A stretch of 64,000 nt of DNA from Hofstenia miamia. Taxonomy: Eukaryota > Xenacoelomorpha > Acoela > Hofsteniidae. The notes beneath the pieces were generated by a model. The model was given only the letters and a program-made list of their open reading frames with translations. It was not told the DNA's origin and ran no database searches. Below are positions 48,987-61,800 of this stretch, in pieces (positions within the stretch are counted from its first letter, which is position 1; the number at the start of each line of letters is the position of its first letter). The DNA lies in the NCBI GenBank assembly GCA_900660155.1, contig CABFPE010000430.1, forward strand, positions 290,589 to 354,588, written 5' to 3'. The position numbers and the translations under genes were made by a program.

Positions 48987-49749
48987 ATTGGAATCCTACT
49001 ATGAAAAAATGCACTAAAAAATAACACAATAATAAATCTTTGGAACATTGTCACGAAACTTATTTGGGAAGATAAATAATATAACTATATATCCTTGATT
49101 AGGAAATTTTTGTTAAACACTAAGTTAATTGGACTATATATTAATAAGACATTTTAGATGACAATAGTTGAATTGACAATGCTAATTTTACTATTAGGTA
49201 TAGCTTGGAATCTAAAAACAAAATCATACAGAAACTTCTTCCAGTGGGTAACCCGTACTTGAAATCTCTCATTAATAATTTTTCCCTAGCCTGGTACATT
49301 TATTGTATAGTTATTTATTGTTTTGTATGGGTTACGTATGATTATATATTTTTCCACGCTATTCAAATAAATTACCAGTTATTAATTGTCAAGATTTATC
49401 TGAATAAAGAATATCTTATATTATTCTAGCAAATCTGTTAACGAAACTATGCCCAATTTAATTTAAGAAATAGTATTAAAGACTTTTAAGGGTCTTCCAC
49501 TGTCTAGTTTTTCCTTTTGTTTACATACTCATTCTTAATTTGTATTCCACAATGATGGTAATTAAGTTTTTCCCGTTATTGTATTCAGAGAAATTAAACA
49601 TGCCACAGAACACATTCGCAGTTTTTGTGATGCAAATAGTTTGACAATATTTAGAGAGTAAATAAATACCAAAAATTGTAACTATACTCTGAATATACTC
49701 TATAATGTTGCGTTCTGTTTCTTCTATTCCAATAGTGAAATATATTAGT

Positions 49750-49755
49750 TTTATT
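49750..49755 (-). promoter_or_regulatory. Candidate glutamate receptor polyadenylation signal
   Basis: TTTATT on the plus strand reads AATAAA on the minus strand, about 100 nt after the proposed receptor stop at 49858. This modestly supports 49858-50140 as the terminal exon. Confidence 0.4.
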
Positions 49756-49857
49756 AATCTGTAAATTTTAGGTATTCCCAATTTGAATTTAAAAAAGAAA
49801 AATAATGAAATTTTTTGAATCACTATTTACAAAATGAGGCAATCAATACATGAAATT

Positions 49858-52800
49858 TTAAACACAACTAGTTTTCTTGTGATTGTTGAACGATTCACAA
49901 ATACAATGAGCTTCGTGTGACGTCCCGTTTGATTCAATTGCGTCGAATGGTATTTTGGTAGGGGGCGCTCCAATTAGTATCCCTTCATTCGCACAAAATA
50001 TTTCTTCGATTGAATTGTCATGACAGCGTGCTTTATTATTTCTAAATGTGCATGCTGTTGTTAAATTTACATTCAAATTATTAACAATTTCTGCTTTGCT
50101 ATTTAGAAAATCCTCACAACTCGCATAATTTATCCTTAGGCTGCCCAGCAGGATTTTAAAGACTCAGTGTTTTGTTGAATATTCGAAGAATTTTTTCCAA
50201 GCCTCTAGAATAATGAGCATCTGTGTTAAAAATTATTACCATGCTGGAGGTACTTAAAAGTATTATCCATTTTTTAAATTCTCCCCAAAATTTGTTTTCG
50301 AAGAATCATATGATCAGAAGCCCAGTAGAACAACTAATTTCAGCTATTTCAATATTTATAGATATGCTATCCATACTCTATTGAGGTCTCAAGTTGAGAG
50401 GACTTGGATGCTCCGATTAAATAATTCGGGCCACATGTCCGACAAATAATCGCGATCAGGTACGGTTTTAGAAAGAAAATGAAAAGGAAGCAACAACTAT
50501 ATTCACGGTGTTTTCAGATTTTAGACAGCTTCATTTGCTTGTGAGTTGAGCATTTAAACTCTTTTCAACGAAGCCATCACAGATCTTAGAAAATCATTGG
50601 AAGAGTAGGTGTAAGTTATCAGAAAGGATTTTACAAATTTATGTAGAACTAAGAACTGAAGCAGAAATCTTTTCAAATTTAAAGTTTCGTGCAATATATA
50701 TACCATGGCAACGCATTTTTGCCCTATCCTAGTAACTGTGTATTCAATATTATCTCCCTGCTAATGCGCTATCCTATTGAAAATCACTTTTAACTTTAAA
50801 CTCTCATTGCCAAAATTAGAAAAGTGCACCTAATCTTCCATTTCTACTTGATGCATTCACACACATATATATATAATCTAATTAAGTGTGGATTAAATAC
50901 TGAAACAAAAACATTACATCAGACATTAAGATTAAGTAATTTAAAAATTATTGAGAGTATTTTTATAAAATCCTTGCAACAAAATTTGAACACAAAAGAA
51001 GACTATATGTATTAATTAAACTTACCACTTTTTAAAATTTAGAAAATTATAATTATTATTGTAAAATCTAGTAAATTTAGAGAGATAAATTTGCAAAAAA
51101 ACTGACGATGACTTTGTAAGTCGAAATATATCTGCATGTTCTTATTAAGTTTAATTAAGCTCCTTAAAAACAACACACATATATATAATCGTAGAATGTT
51201 CTCGACTAGCAATATGATGAGTATCATAGAATAAAATGCTATACTCCAAATACAATAACAATTAGAGAATTAGTACTCAAATTGCCCCAATATTTAACAG
51301 TTATAGATAAAGTTGTCAATTTTGGTTTCTGTCGTATTATTGAGACATCAGAGATTTGATTCGGGTCTAAAGCTAGAACCGGTTCTTGATTACCTCCAAC
51401 TACCTTAGACCCAGACCCGATTTTCCTCGTCTTTATTGGAAACTGGTTGCATTTATTAAAAGTTTTAACTTTTTAAGCAAATTTAAATAGATTTCTCTTC
51501 TATGTATGCACAATGTAGGTGCATATCTACAAGTTCATGAACAAAGGAAAACTATTGATCAATTTAAGCCATTTATTGTAAGCCATATAGACATTCTACT
51601 TATATGCATAAAGGGAAAATACGAAATTGCTAATCGGTAAAAATTTTGTCAAATTTACGGTAAGGAAAATTTCTAGAAATGAAACAAAAAATCAAATTAA
51701 GCTGAGGAGAGCAAAACTTAAATTAATCTCTGTCGAAAATAATCTTAGCACTTCCGAAATGATCAACGTTTACAATAATGAAATTAATTGCTTATTCAGA
51801 CTGAAGAAATATCAATATGATTTTATATTCCATATGATTGACTATCTAGTAATTCAGTTTAATGAATTGTATTTTATTAATCAGGTTTATTGATCTACCA
51901 CTATGCGTTATATAGTATATAGGATTTATAAAATAAAATACCTTGTCCACCAGATCTCTGTAATAGTAGCAAACAAGGCCAATAGAACTCCGAAAATAAG
52001 TAGGTAAAAAATGCCTTTCACACTTTCCATCTTGATGCCTAAACATAAAAATTTTAACTTTACAGCATATGGTTTCGAGTCCTCTACAGATTTTTTTGTT
52101 GATTTTTTAAGCTAGTAACAATTTTACATTTACTCTGCTACATGCTGTCCACAAAGTCTGGACAGATGAGGGATTTTACTATTTGTTTTTTTTGCTTTTA
52201 TTGTTACTCCTCAGAATGAAACTGACTTTATCAAAGAAAGAAAGTATCGACTTAGTATTCTAAAGTGGTCGAGCGTTTAACCTTCAACACCAAATCATCA
52301 ACCTATTTCTGTTACTGTTGTCGGGAAATTTGTAACAATTCATTGAGATTGCATCACGAGTAGATTTTATAAAAAATGCAAAAAATTGCCCTAAAACATA
52401 TAGATGCATAGTTAAAATGGGGTATAATTATTCAATTATTTATATGGGTATGATTGCAGTTTTTTACCCCTGGCTGTAAAATCCTGAATTTCTAAGAAAC
52501 GCCTTTTTTCTTATCAAAATCAATAGAAAAGTGTGAAAAGTTATTAAAAAATGATCACTTTTAGAAAACTGCATATATGCAACCGGCAATTTTATTACTA
52601 ATAACCGGGAATTTTATTACTACTATCACATGCTAGCAAAATATATTTGAACAATAAACACAGGTTTTTAAATTCTTATGTTCCGTCCATTACTGTTAAA
52701 CCATAATTTTTTCAGTAATTTTGTTTGTTTATTATAGGAATATTCGCAAAAATTATTAAAATGTGCAATAGTAAATATTCTAAAATTGCTGCTATTGCAT

Positions 52801-55800
52801 TGTTTGATATCAATATTCGTTTGCAGTCTTAGAGCGAAATCGCTTTCTAAATTTAAATCTTTTAAGAAGACCCCATATGTAATTGTTAAGGAACAATTAT
52901 GTGCCACTAGAAATGTTGCAATAATAAATACGTCACTATAATTCTATTAATAAATCTAACAAAAATTTGGTCTCAACTTTGCATTGTTTCGTTGTGGTCT
53001 TCGATGTCGCACACTATTTATTTATAAACAGTGTGGTGACATTTATAAACTCACTTGATGGTCGGAGGAATGTTAGGTTGAAAATTTTCTCCTACTTAAT
53101 TGCTAAAGATTTCGACCTGACACACGATGAATTTCCATAAAATGATGCAACCAATTTATATTTACTTCCAAGCAAATACAAACTATTCCTCAACCCTCTA
53201 AATATCGACTAAAATGATTTATTAACTTCTATCATCTGTCGGCATTACAACAAAAATAAATTAATTTTAATCGCACCTCCAAAAATGAACTGCAGTAAAT
53301 TTCAAATAAATGCTGTCATGTAAACTGGGCTATTTCATTTATGCCAACTTCTTTACGAAAAACAAAACTAAAATGAAACTCCTTACTTAGGTTCAGAAAC
53401 TAATTTCTCATTCCAAAATAGTTGGCTAAATTTTGGAAATAGTTGTATTTCAGGATTCCTGGGCGAAGCATAGCACTACAGGAACTTCCTGACTGAGAGT
53501 TGACAGTTAGCTATCCTCCGCTTTATAATGAAAATTGCACTTATTTGCAAACGTTGAAATTTGTTTATTTGCAAATAATTTATAAAAAATATATTTTTAG
53601 TCATCCCTTCTAGTACATTATTGCTAAAAAATAATTGGGAAGCAATTAAAATGTCTGTTTCTAACAGTTTGCAGACGAACCTGGTTTTTCATTACCAAAA
53701 TTGACGCAATTTGCCACTCAAATGCATGTAATGTTTGAGCCCTCGTAACCAATACCAGTTGCAAAATTCAACTTGCTAATTTTCGAACAGACATAGTTAC
53801 TTTCAAAAATTAATCAATTTTGTATATTAGTCTTTTTCCGTTATTTTTCTAATAAAGTAAATTTTCCTGATTGCATTACCTATCGTTTATTGTTGCCAAT
53901 GACCCATGGGTCGCTGGAACTATGGGTCAACGAGTCACAAAAAGTGGTGAGTCACAGTGGGTAACAGTTTAGCCTATGTTAATGCATATCAAATTTGCTA
54001 CATGACGGGGTGAGATAAAACGCTAGAACAACATCGATTCGTTCGAAATTTACTCTCTGACATATTCGATATTCTTGAATCTTCTTTGTATAATACAATA
54101 CCTTGCTATTGTCATCACATTGCTTATAACCACGTGGTTGATCAACAAGAATTAAAAATTATCAGCGATTGTTGTGATTTATAAATGACACGTTCTTATG
54201 GTCTATTAGATTTACGTATTATTAGAGATGGAATCGGATCGAATCCAAATTTGTTTAGATTTAGTATCATTTTAAGTCCGTTAAATTTTCTCAATCTACG
54301 CATTTGAAAAATTATATTCGCAATTGAAAAAATAGTGATATATGTTAAGTTCATATTTATTTATTGTTGGAATAATTAATTTAAATTCGGATCATTTCCT
54401 ATCCAAAAGTAATTAAAAACTCAGATTGGATCGACTCGGATCCGGATCTTTGAAAATTCGGATCCTGATTTGATCTTAAAATTTTGTATTTGATTTCATC
54501 AATTCATTTCTGCCCAGTATAGTTCAAAGTACCCTGATATAAGGTTAAGGTAATTTACTTTCCTTAACAGCTGCTTCCAAACCAAATGCACTATGAATTT
54601 CTTAAGTCACCTTTGGAATTAGTGATGGCGTTATCACAGCTAAAGCCCAAATACAAAGCTAGTGATACTTCAGAGTCTCAAAAGAAGTAGAAGTCTGAAC
54701 GTTGTATCAATAAAAAGAAAAGCAAACCTTTTGATGGAGTTCAAATTCCTAGAAGTTCGACAGAAAATAGTAGATGACATAGCCGAAGACAAACTAATCC
54801 GTGATTCTGCGTTAAAAACAAAGACAGGATTTTGCAGGAATATCAGGCCGTTTAAGGGTGGCGGATTTTCATTTCCTTAGAAAGTAGCAATTAGATATAT
54901 ATGATACATGCAACTGAATGTGAATGGGTTCATCGAGTACTAATTGATTTGAATCATCATGACCGATCGTAAGAAACTAGAGGACGAGTCTCCTGAATAA
55001 ACTATTTTGTTTAAGAAGGTTTAAGTGATGAAGATATCAAGCAGACGATATTGTGTTAAAGGACATGCATACATTGTTCTCACTTTTATATCCTTTGTTT
55101 TTTATATTTAGTAAGGATGTCAATATGGGTCACGACAATGCTTGGTGGGCCTCGAGTCAGTCACGGTGGGTGATGTGTCAACTATGCATGTGTAGGTTGG
55201 TGTTATGAATCATTTCTCATCAACCATTGGCAATGCTACTAGGTATAGAAATTGTAGGTAATTAATCAATAAGATTTCCATATTTTGTGATTAAATTTGT
55301 TTTGGTATTTGCGTTTTTCAAGAATTGTATATTATTTCTAAAAATTTGCTCAACTTCGAGTAAAACATAAAATCATTTATTCTTATTAGATATAGGCAAT
55401 CATTGAGTATAACCTTTCTATCGTATTGAAATTTGCAATTTAAATCTTCTGTAATGGAATTTTCATAATTTACTAAAAAGCTCTAAAACTTAGATAAACT
55501 AAATTTATTTTATTTTTTCCACTAAATTATACTGATGTTAGCCGGGTTTATCACGACCAGCACCGTAATATTTTCAATGACGCGATGCAATAAGGGACTA
55601 GCGAAAATCGGCCTAATCTTCCTTTACTTCAAATGTGACTGCACTCTTAAAAATGCTGTCATAAATGAAATAATTTTTGAATTTAAAGAAATATAATGAT
55701 TTGTATTATTCCAATATATTAAAAACGATTGCAAATTACTGTCATTAGTTCAAGATTTTTGGACTTTCATCCGCTGGCAATCCTTAAATGATGCTTTTTT

Positions 55801-58800
55801 CTTCCAGAAGCATCTCGCATTTCCATTGATTTTCGAGGTCTTCAATCGACAAAATGCATCCGTAGAATAACAAGAAGTTTCTGGTATGTTCTCATTAAAG
55901 CTCCAATTACAGGTCGTTGGATGGAATTGATCTTCTTTATCAACACAGACATTGTTTCTGCAAATTTGAAATATATCACATGCACAGTTGCGTGCGTATC
56001 TTCGTTTTAGGCTCTTCATTTGAAAGTTGGAGAGATCATACCAGCGTTGAACCCAATTACATCGATTGATTTGAAATTCGTTAAATTCTTCATTATAGAT
56101 ACCAGAAATGAAGTACTTCTCACCAATGACGAGATCTGGAACTCCGCAATTCGAAAAGGAATAGGAACTGAAGTTCAAAAACGGTCGCGTATGAAATTCC
56201 GGCTTCTTGTAAACTGCGTTTGCCCGAGCTTCATAGTAGATAGTCGTAAGTTTTCTGTGTCCCGTTATCAAAGTCTCACTGCGTTTTGATACGATTTTAC
56301 CACGAATCGCGAAATCTGCATTGCAGAATTGTGTTTGTGGATGGACGACACAATTGCAAGAGAAAACAGAAGATACACATAAACTAAGGAGACAGACAAT
56401 CGTAATCATGGCAGAAACCGATGATGAAATGCACTTTTAGTGTATGTGTTAATGATGTAAACAAACCACCTGCTCGGTTCTCTTCCCACAGATTTAATGA
56501 CAAAGACGTTTACAAATGAGTTTTAAACATAACTTCAAATAGACTAAACACTGAAAGTTTTTAAATCACAACACAATGAAGCAGTCCAATTTTATTCAAC
56601 ATCAATGTTATTTATTGATGACACAATCTTGTTACGAAACAAAAAATATTGATATTAAAAAATGAACTCATCATGCCAAAAACTCGAAATATTTCAAGAA
56701 ATATTAGTATACAGTTTGGTTGCAGAAATAGAATATCAAAATCATTTATGATTTATTCGAATTTGGCATTTCAAAGCCAATCAGATTTGTATAAAGAAAA
56801 GGCTGGCAACTATATACTACCTTCTTATGGTAGTTATATAAATGGCAAAGTGAATATATTTCTTTACAATTAATATGAAATAAACTAAGTCTCCCATTTG
56901 AATACAACCATTTTTCATAGTTTATTTAAATCAAATATTAACTAGGAAAACACTCCAAGTACGCAGACTTCTTCGCACCAAGTAGCGAACTTTCCACGTC
57001 AGGTGTTAGTACATGCAAATGGCTAATTGTTTTTTCAAATACATTTAATGTATACAACAACACATTGAGAAATTTTTAAAGGAGATCTTCAAAAATTCCT
57101 TCTTTAAAATTAATTCAGTTGATGTTTTACACAAGATTAGTCGGTTCTGACGTTTTCATCGTATTTTCGTTAGGCTAAAACTACTGACCTGGACAAAAGT
57201 GTTCATCTTATGTCTTTGGAACGGTTTATCCAAAAATAACTTTATAAACATACATTGTTGGTAAAATATAATGTTCACAAATTTCTGTATGAAAGTGCTT
57301 ATAACTTTACATTTCAAATTAATTTAGCTATATGTGTAATTTGACATTGTTTAATGATCATTCATCTAAGAAAAATATTAAATTGGCGGATGTAAAAATT
57401 GCTAAATAATCTTTGCTACTTGTTTTGGAATGCGTTATCAACACAATAAACAAATTAAGAAAATTAAACAAGTAGAGCTTCAAAAATAAAATATATAGCT
57501 TCAATTATATAACAGAAGTGAGACGGAAACAATTGATATACATTATGTTGCATTTATGTACGAAGATGGTATTCAGAGCTTCTTTCAGAATATGGACATT
57601 GTAATGCATTTTGTGTGAACTCGTGTTTTTTCTTTTTCACAATACCAACCACTATCAGAGAGGCGTACGCAGGATTTTCTGATCGGGGACATCCTAGTCA
57701 TGACCATGTCCCTCCTTGCGTACGCCATTGACCACTATGAAAAGAATTTTAGCATTATTTAAAGATGTAGGACACAATTAAGTTTGAGCCTTTATTTCAG
57801 AAATATTTAGAAACAACACTTCATAACTTTATAGTGAATATTATAAAATTACCTTTTGATCCTGTCTGTCCATTCAAAGAGGACTTTTCCTTTACGTTGC
57901 CTGTAAGACATTCTGTAGAATTTTCAAACCACTTTGCCTTAAGCTTATCAAGTTGACCATGCTCCTGGAGATATAGAATACTAAAACAATCTTTTCATCT
58001 TTCCCTCATGTATACAAAGTATTCATATTTTGGCAAATTCTAACTTCAAATTTGATATATCTTAAGTACATATGTTAGTAGGAAACCAACTTTTCCTAGG
58101 CTGAGACCTGATCATTTTGAAAGAAATTAAGAAATACAAAAACTAGAATTGCAAATGAAGCCCATTCTTCGGTTTAAAGTCCCTACAGTATATTAATTTA
58201 AGAAAATTGATGAGTAGTTAAATTACATATTTACTGTAGTTTTAGATTTTTTAAACAGATATAAGTTTCATAATTGGAAGATTTTTACACAAGCAGTATT
58301 CGGTGATTTTTGCGGTACAACTCACCAAACTATTAATCTTAATTAACTCAGTCAATCTTCACAATGTTTGAGAGTTTCTTTAAGAAAGTTTTAAGCAAAC
58401 AAGTTGAAGATTATCTCCTATTTCATTTACGCTTTAAATTTGTAGGGATATATTTTGAATATTCATTTTTAACTCGCTAAAAGTTCACATTGAGCGCCAC
58501 ATTAAAATAATTTTTTCATTACATTTCAAATTATTTCTAATTATATATATTTAAGCATTTTTGCCAGCTTGAAATTTTAAGTTTATAAAAGTTGCATTAA
58601 TGAATTAAGAATCAATTAATCTAAAACTAATCAATTAGCATGACAATTTCCAAAGTGGAAAACACATGGCAAGAGTTGGGTTTTTCAAACAAACGAATGT
58701 TTATGGGTAAACCTTTGCAATCTATTTATTTGTTTTTACATTTTTAACTTTATAAACAATAATTAAGAAACCTATAGCTTTGTCCTTACTATATCAAAAA

Positions 58801-61800
58801 TATCAAACTTTTTTATTAAATTGTCTATCATGCCAAAATATGATCACTAGCAAAATTTAATTCCAATAGAGAACTATAAATAAATTACTTGATTTCCTAA
58901 AGAGCATATTTACAGTACTTCCATCCAAAATTCAAAATAAAAAATTTAGTTTTAAAATAGTGTGCCGACGATTTACGTATCCCACCAAAATGGTATACAG
59001 TGTATACGTATGGTATACATGTCTAGTATACATACATGATCGCGGCGCGATGTTTCATAACGATAACAAGCCACTAGTGGGCAGCAGCAAGCAATGTCGT
59101 AATCAGGTGCCGGATTAGGCATGTGCCTTCGGATAAATAACAGAACTACATCAACAGAGAATTTATTCTGATTTGTGAAAAGGGTTGTCATTTTGGGCCT
59201 TTGACGGATGAGTACAAATGTATTTAGTTTAAGGATTATCTTAGCCGATAAAAAAGTATATATAGGTATACACGTATACAAGTAATTTTGGTATACATCA
59301 AGTATTCGCATAGTATACGTATAACAATGGTATACGTATACGTATACCGTCGCACCCTATTTTAAAATTTTCGTTTACAACATTTGTTGTAATTGTGAAT
59401 TCATCGAATAATATAATTGATTTAAGTTAACCTTTTGGTAATTTCAGAAGTCAGATCTGACCCTTTCGATATCGCTATTCCATAGCCTTTATGTAGAAAT
59501 GCTTTACCAACAGTCACGTATTCGCAATGAATTGACTAAAATGATTGGTCGATAGTAAATATAAAAGAAAATTGTAAAACCTAAAATTTCAAGAACCACT
59601 TTTATTAGTCTGTAACCAAATTCTGTCACTCTCTTTTTTATGAAATTTAATATAAATGGATTTAATTAGCACAATCACTATTTTTTACAATGGTAACATA
59701 TCATAATAACTGTGGAACCGGGAATGCGACTAAGAAAAACTAAAACAAGAGACGGACCCAAATTTTATTGAAATAATAGTCCAACAATTGCATTTGCTAA
59801 TTTTAAATGTGCTTGTTTATATCTCCAAACAGTATTCAATTTGATCAATATATATCCATAATTTTAGCCCATTTAATTTCACAGGACAGGACCGTAGAGA
59901 TTGGATGGGGCGAGTATGAGGCCTAAACCAAAAATATGTGATTCCACAGGTTTCTACTCTATAAGTTTTCTGATGCTCTATTTGGGCAACTATTGTTTTT
60001 CGATTGAGACCTCCATAAAATACGGTAATCCAAAAGTGGACAGAAATTTTGTAACAAGTGTCTATCTATTATTCTGATAAGATGGCACTCATGAGTTTCT
60101 AAGACGTGTGGCTCATTGTAATATTATCATGAAAGAACTACAGGGTGGTCGCTAGAAAAGCAGAAAATTTGTCAAACTGCTATTTATTTTTACAAAGAAT
60201 AACTTTTACAAAGTTTTTTAAAGGCATATGTTATATTACACTCATAGATGTTCAAAATGCCTTCCGTGAACTTCAGAGCAGTGTCTTAACCTAGAAATCC
60301 ATTTAGCATTTTTAATGGTAACTTGTGGAATATCGTTCCAAGCTTTTCCCAAGCTCGTTTTCAAATCCTCAATAGATTTTATGTCACGTCGACAATTCTG
60401 AAGCTCTGTTAATAACAACCTCCAAATGCAATAATCCATGACATTTAGGTCTGCACTTTTGGAAGGCCAATCTTCCGGTTCAATGAAATCAGGGGTAGAT
60501 TGCTGAAGAAATTGATCTGAAGCCTTTGCTGTGTGAGCACTGGCATCATCGTGCTGCCATGTCCATGTTTGGTCGCCCACTACATTCTGAATATCTCTTA
60601 CAAAAGAACCGATCAGATATCTTTTTGTTATACCCGAATTGTCTGTATGCAGACTTAAGCACACAGGTTATTCATGATTTAATTTGATCTTCAAATTTTC
60701 TGCTTTTCTAGCGACCACCCTGTAGTTTGCTTAAGACTTTAATCGTGTTTATTAAATTGAATTCGACATTTGAAAATTCATTTTTCCTTGAATCACTAGA
60801 AGCAAGCGTCTTCTTTCAACTTACTTGAACGGATGACGCCTGTCAAAGTGTTTTTGAAGTAATGACATTACAATGGATGTACTCCTGCCGAAATATTAAA
60901 TATATTTAGTATTACCTTTTTCCACTGCAAGATGGCATCATCCCACATAAATGCGTAGTTACCACTAAGAACACGTTTATAGCCAGCTTCTGCGGATGTT
61001 ACCAATGATTCATCTCCTGTCATTTTAAACGTTTCTGCAATGCGTTCATATAAAGGAATCATATCCGCTTGTTCCTTGAAGTCTATAAAACAGTAAAAAA
61101 ATTATTTACCCATCTGTTTGAATTCAGTTTAAAAATTACTTGTTTTTGAAATGTGTGGATCGCTTTTATCTACATAACGACAATATATTAGTATGAAGAA
61201 TTTCTTATCTCGGTAATCATTTCTTAACCTCTTCGATCTCCAACTGATATAAAAAACCGTTGCACTAATTATTGCAACTGGTTCAATTTATAATATTTTG
61301 CTTAGCATTGATTTACATTACAGTTTGTACAATCAAATGCCTGAAATTATAACAATAAAAATGAAATATTAATACATTTACGTACAATTTAAAAATTTTT
61401 TAAAGTAACAAATAGCCAAGAGGCAGCTAGAGACCGTGATCGTCAATTACTTTACTATAACCATTGATTTTCATCAATGCATAACAAGGACATTGTTGCC
61501 AACCCTAATGTCTAAACTATAGTACTAGATAGATGTCCTTCTCCATATATTAGTAAAATAAAATTTCAAAATTGCAAACAAAAACTCAATATATAGCAAT
61601 GCGAGAAAACTTTTTTTCCTTAACATTTGATTGACCCTCTTCTCTTAGCTACCTGGATTAAAAATTTATGGAATGAATGCCGAATGCTTTCCTGCTCCTG
61701 TAGCCTCACGATCCTTATAAAATCATTTCAGCAGACATTTGACGTCAGAAATAGATTTGTGCAACAAATTGTATATATTGTATGTATCATCATATAGCAT

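Noticed and set aside
54230-54480. GGATCC/GGATCGAATCC-rich stretch as another hAT MITE
   Set aside because: The left end resembles a hAT terminus, but I could not find a convincing mirrored right end or a target duplication.
58973-59311. 112-codon minus-strand ORF as a gene
   Set aside because: It lies wholly inside the hAT-type MITE, owes its length to GTATAC repeats and shows no domain.
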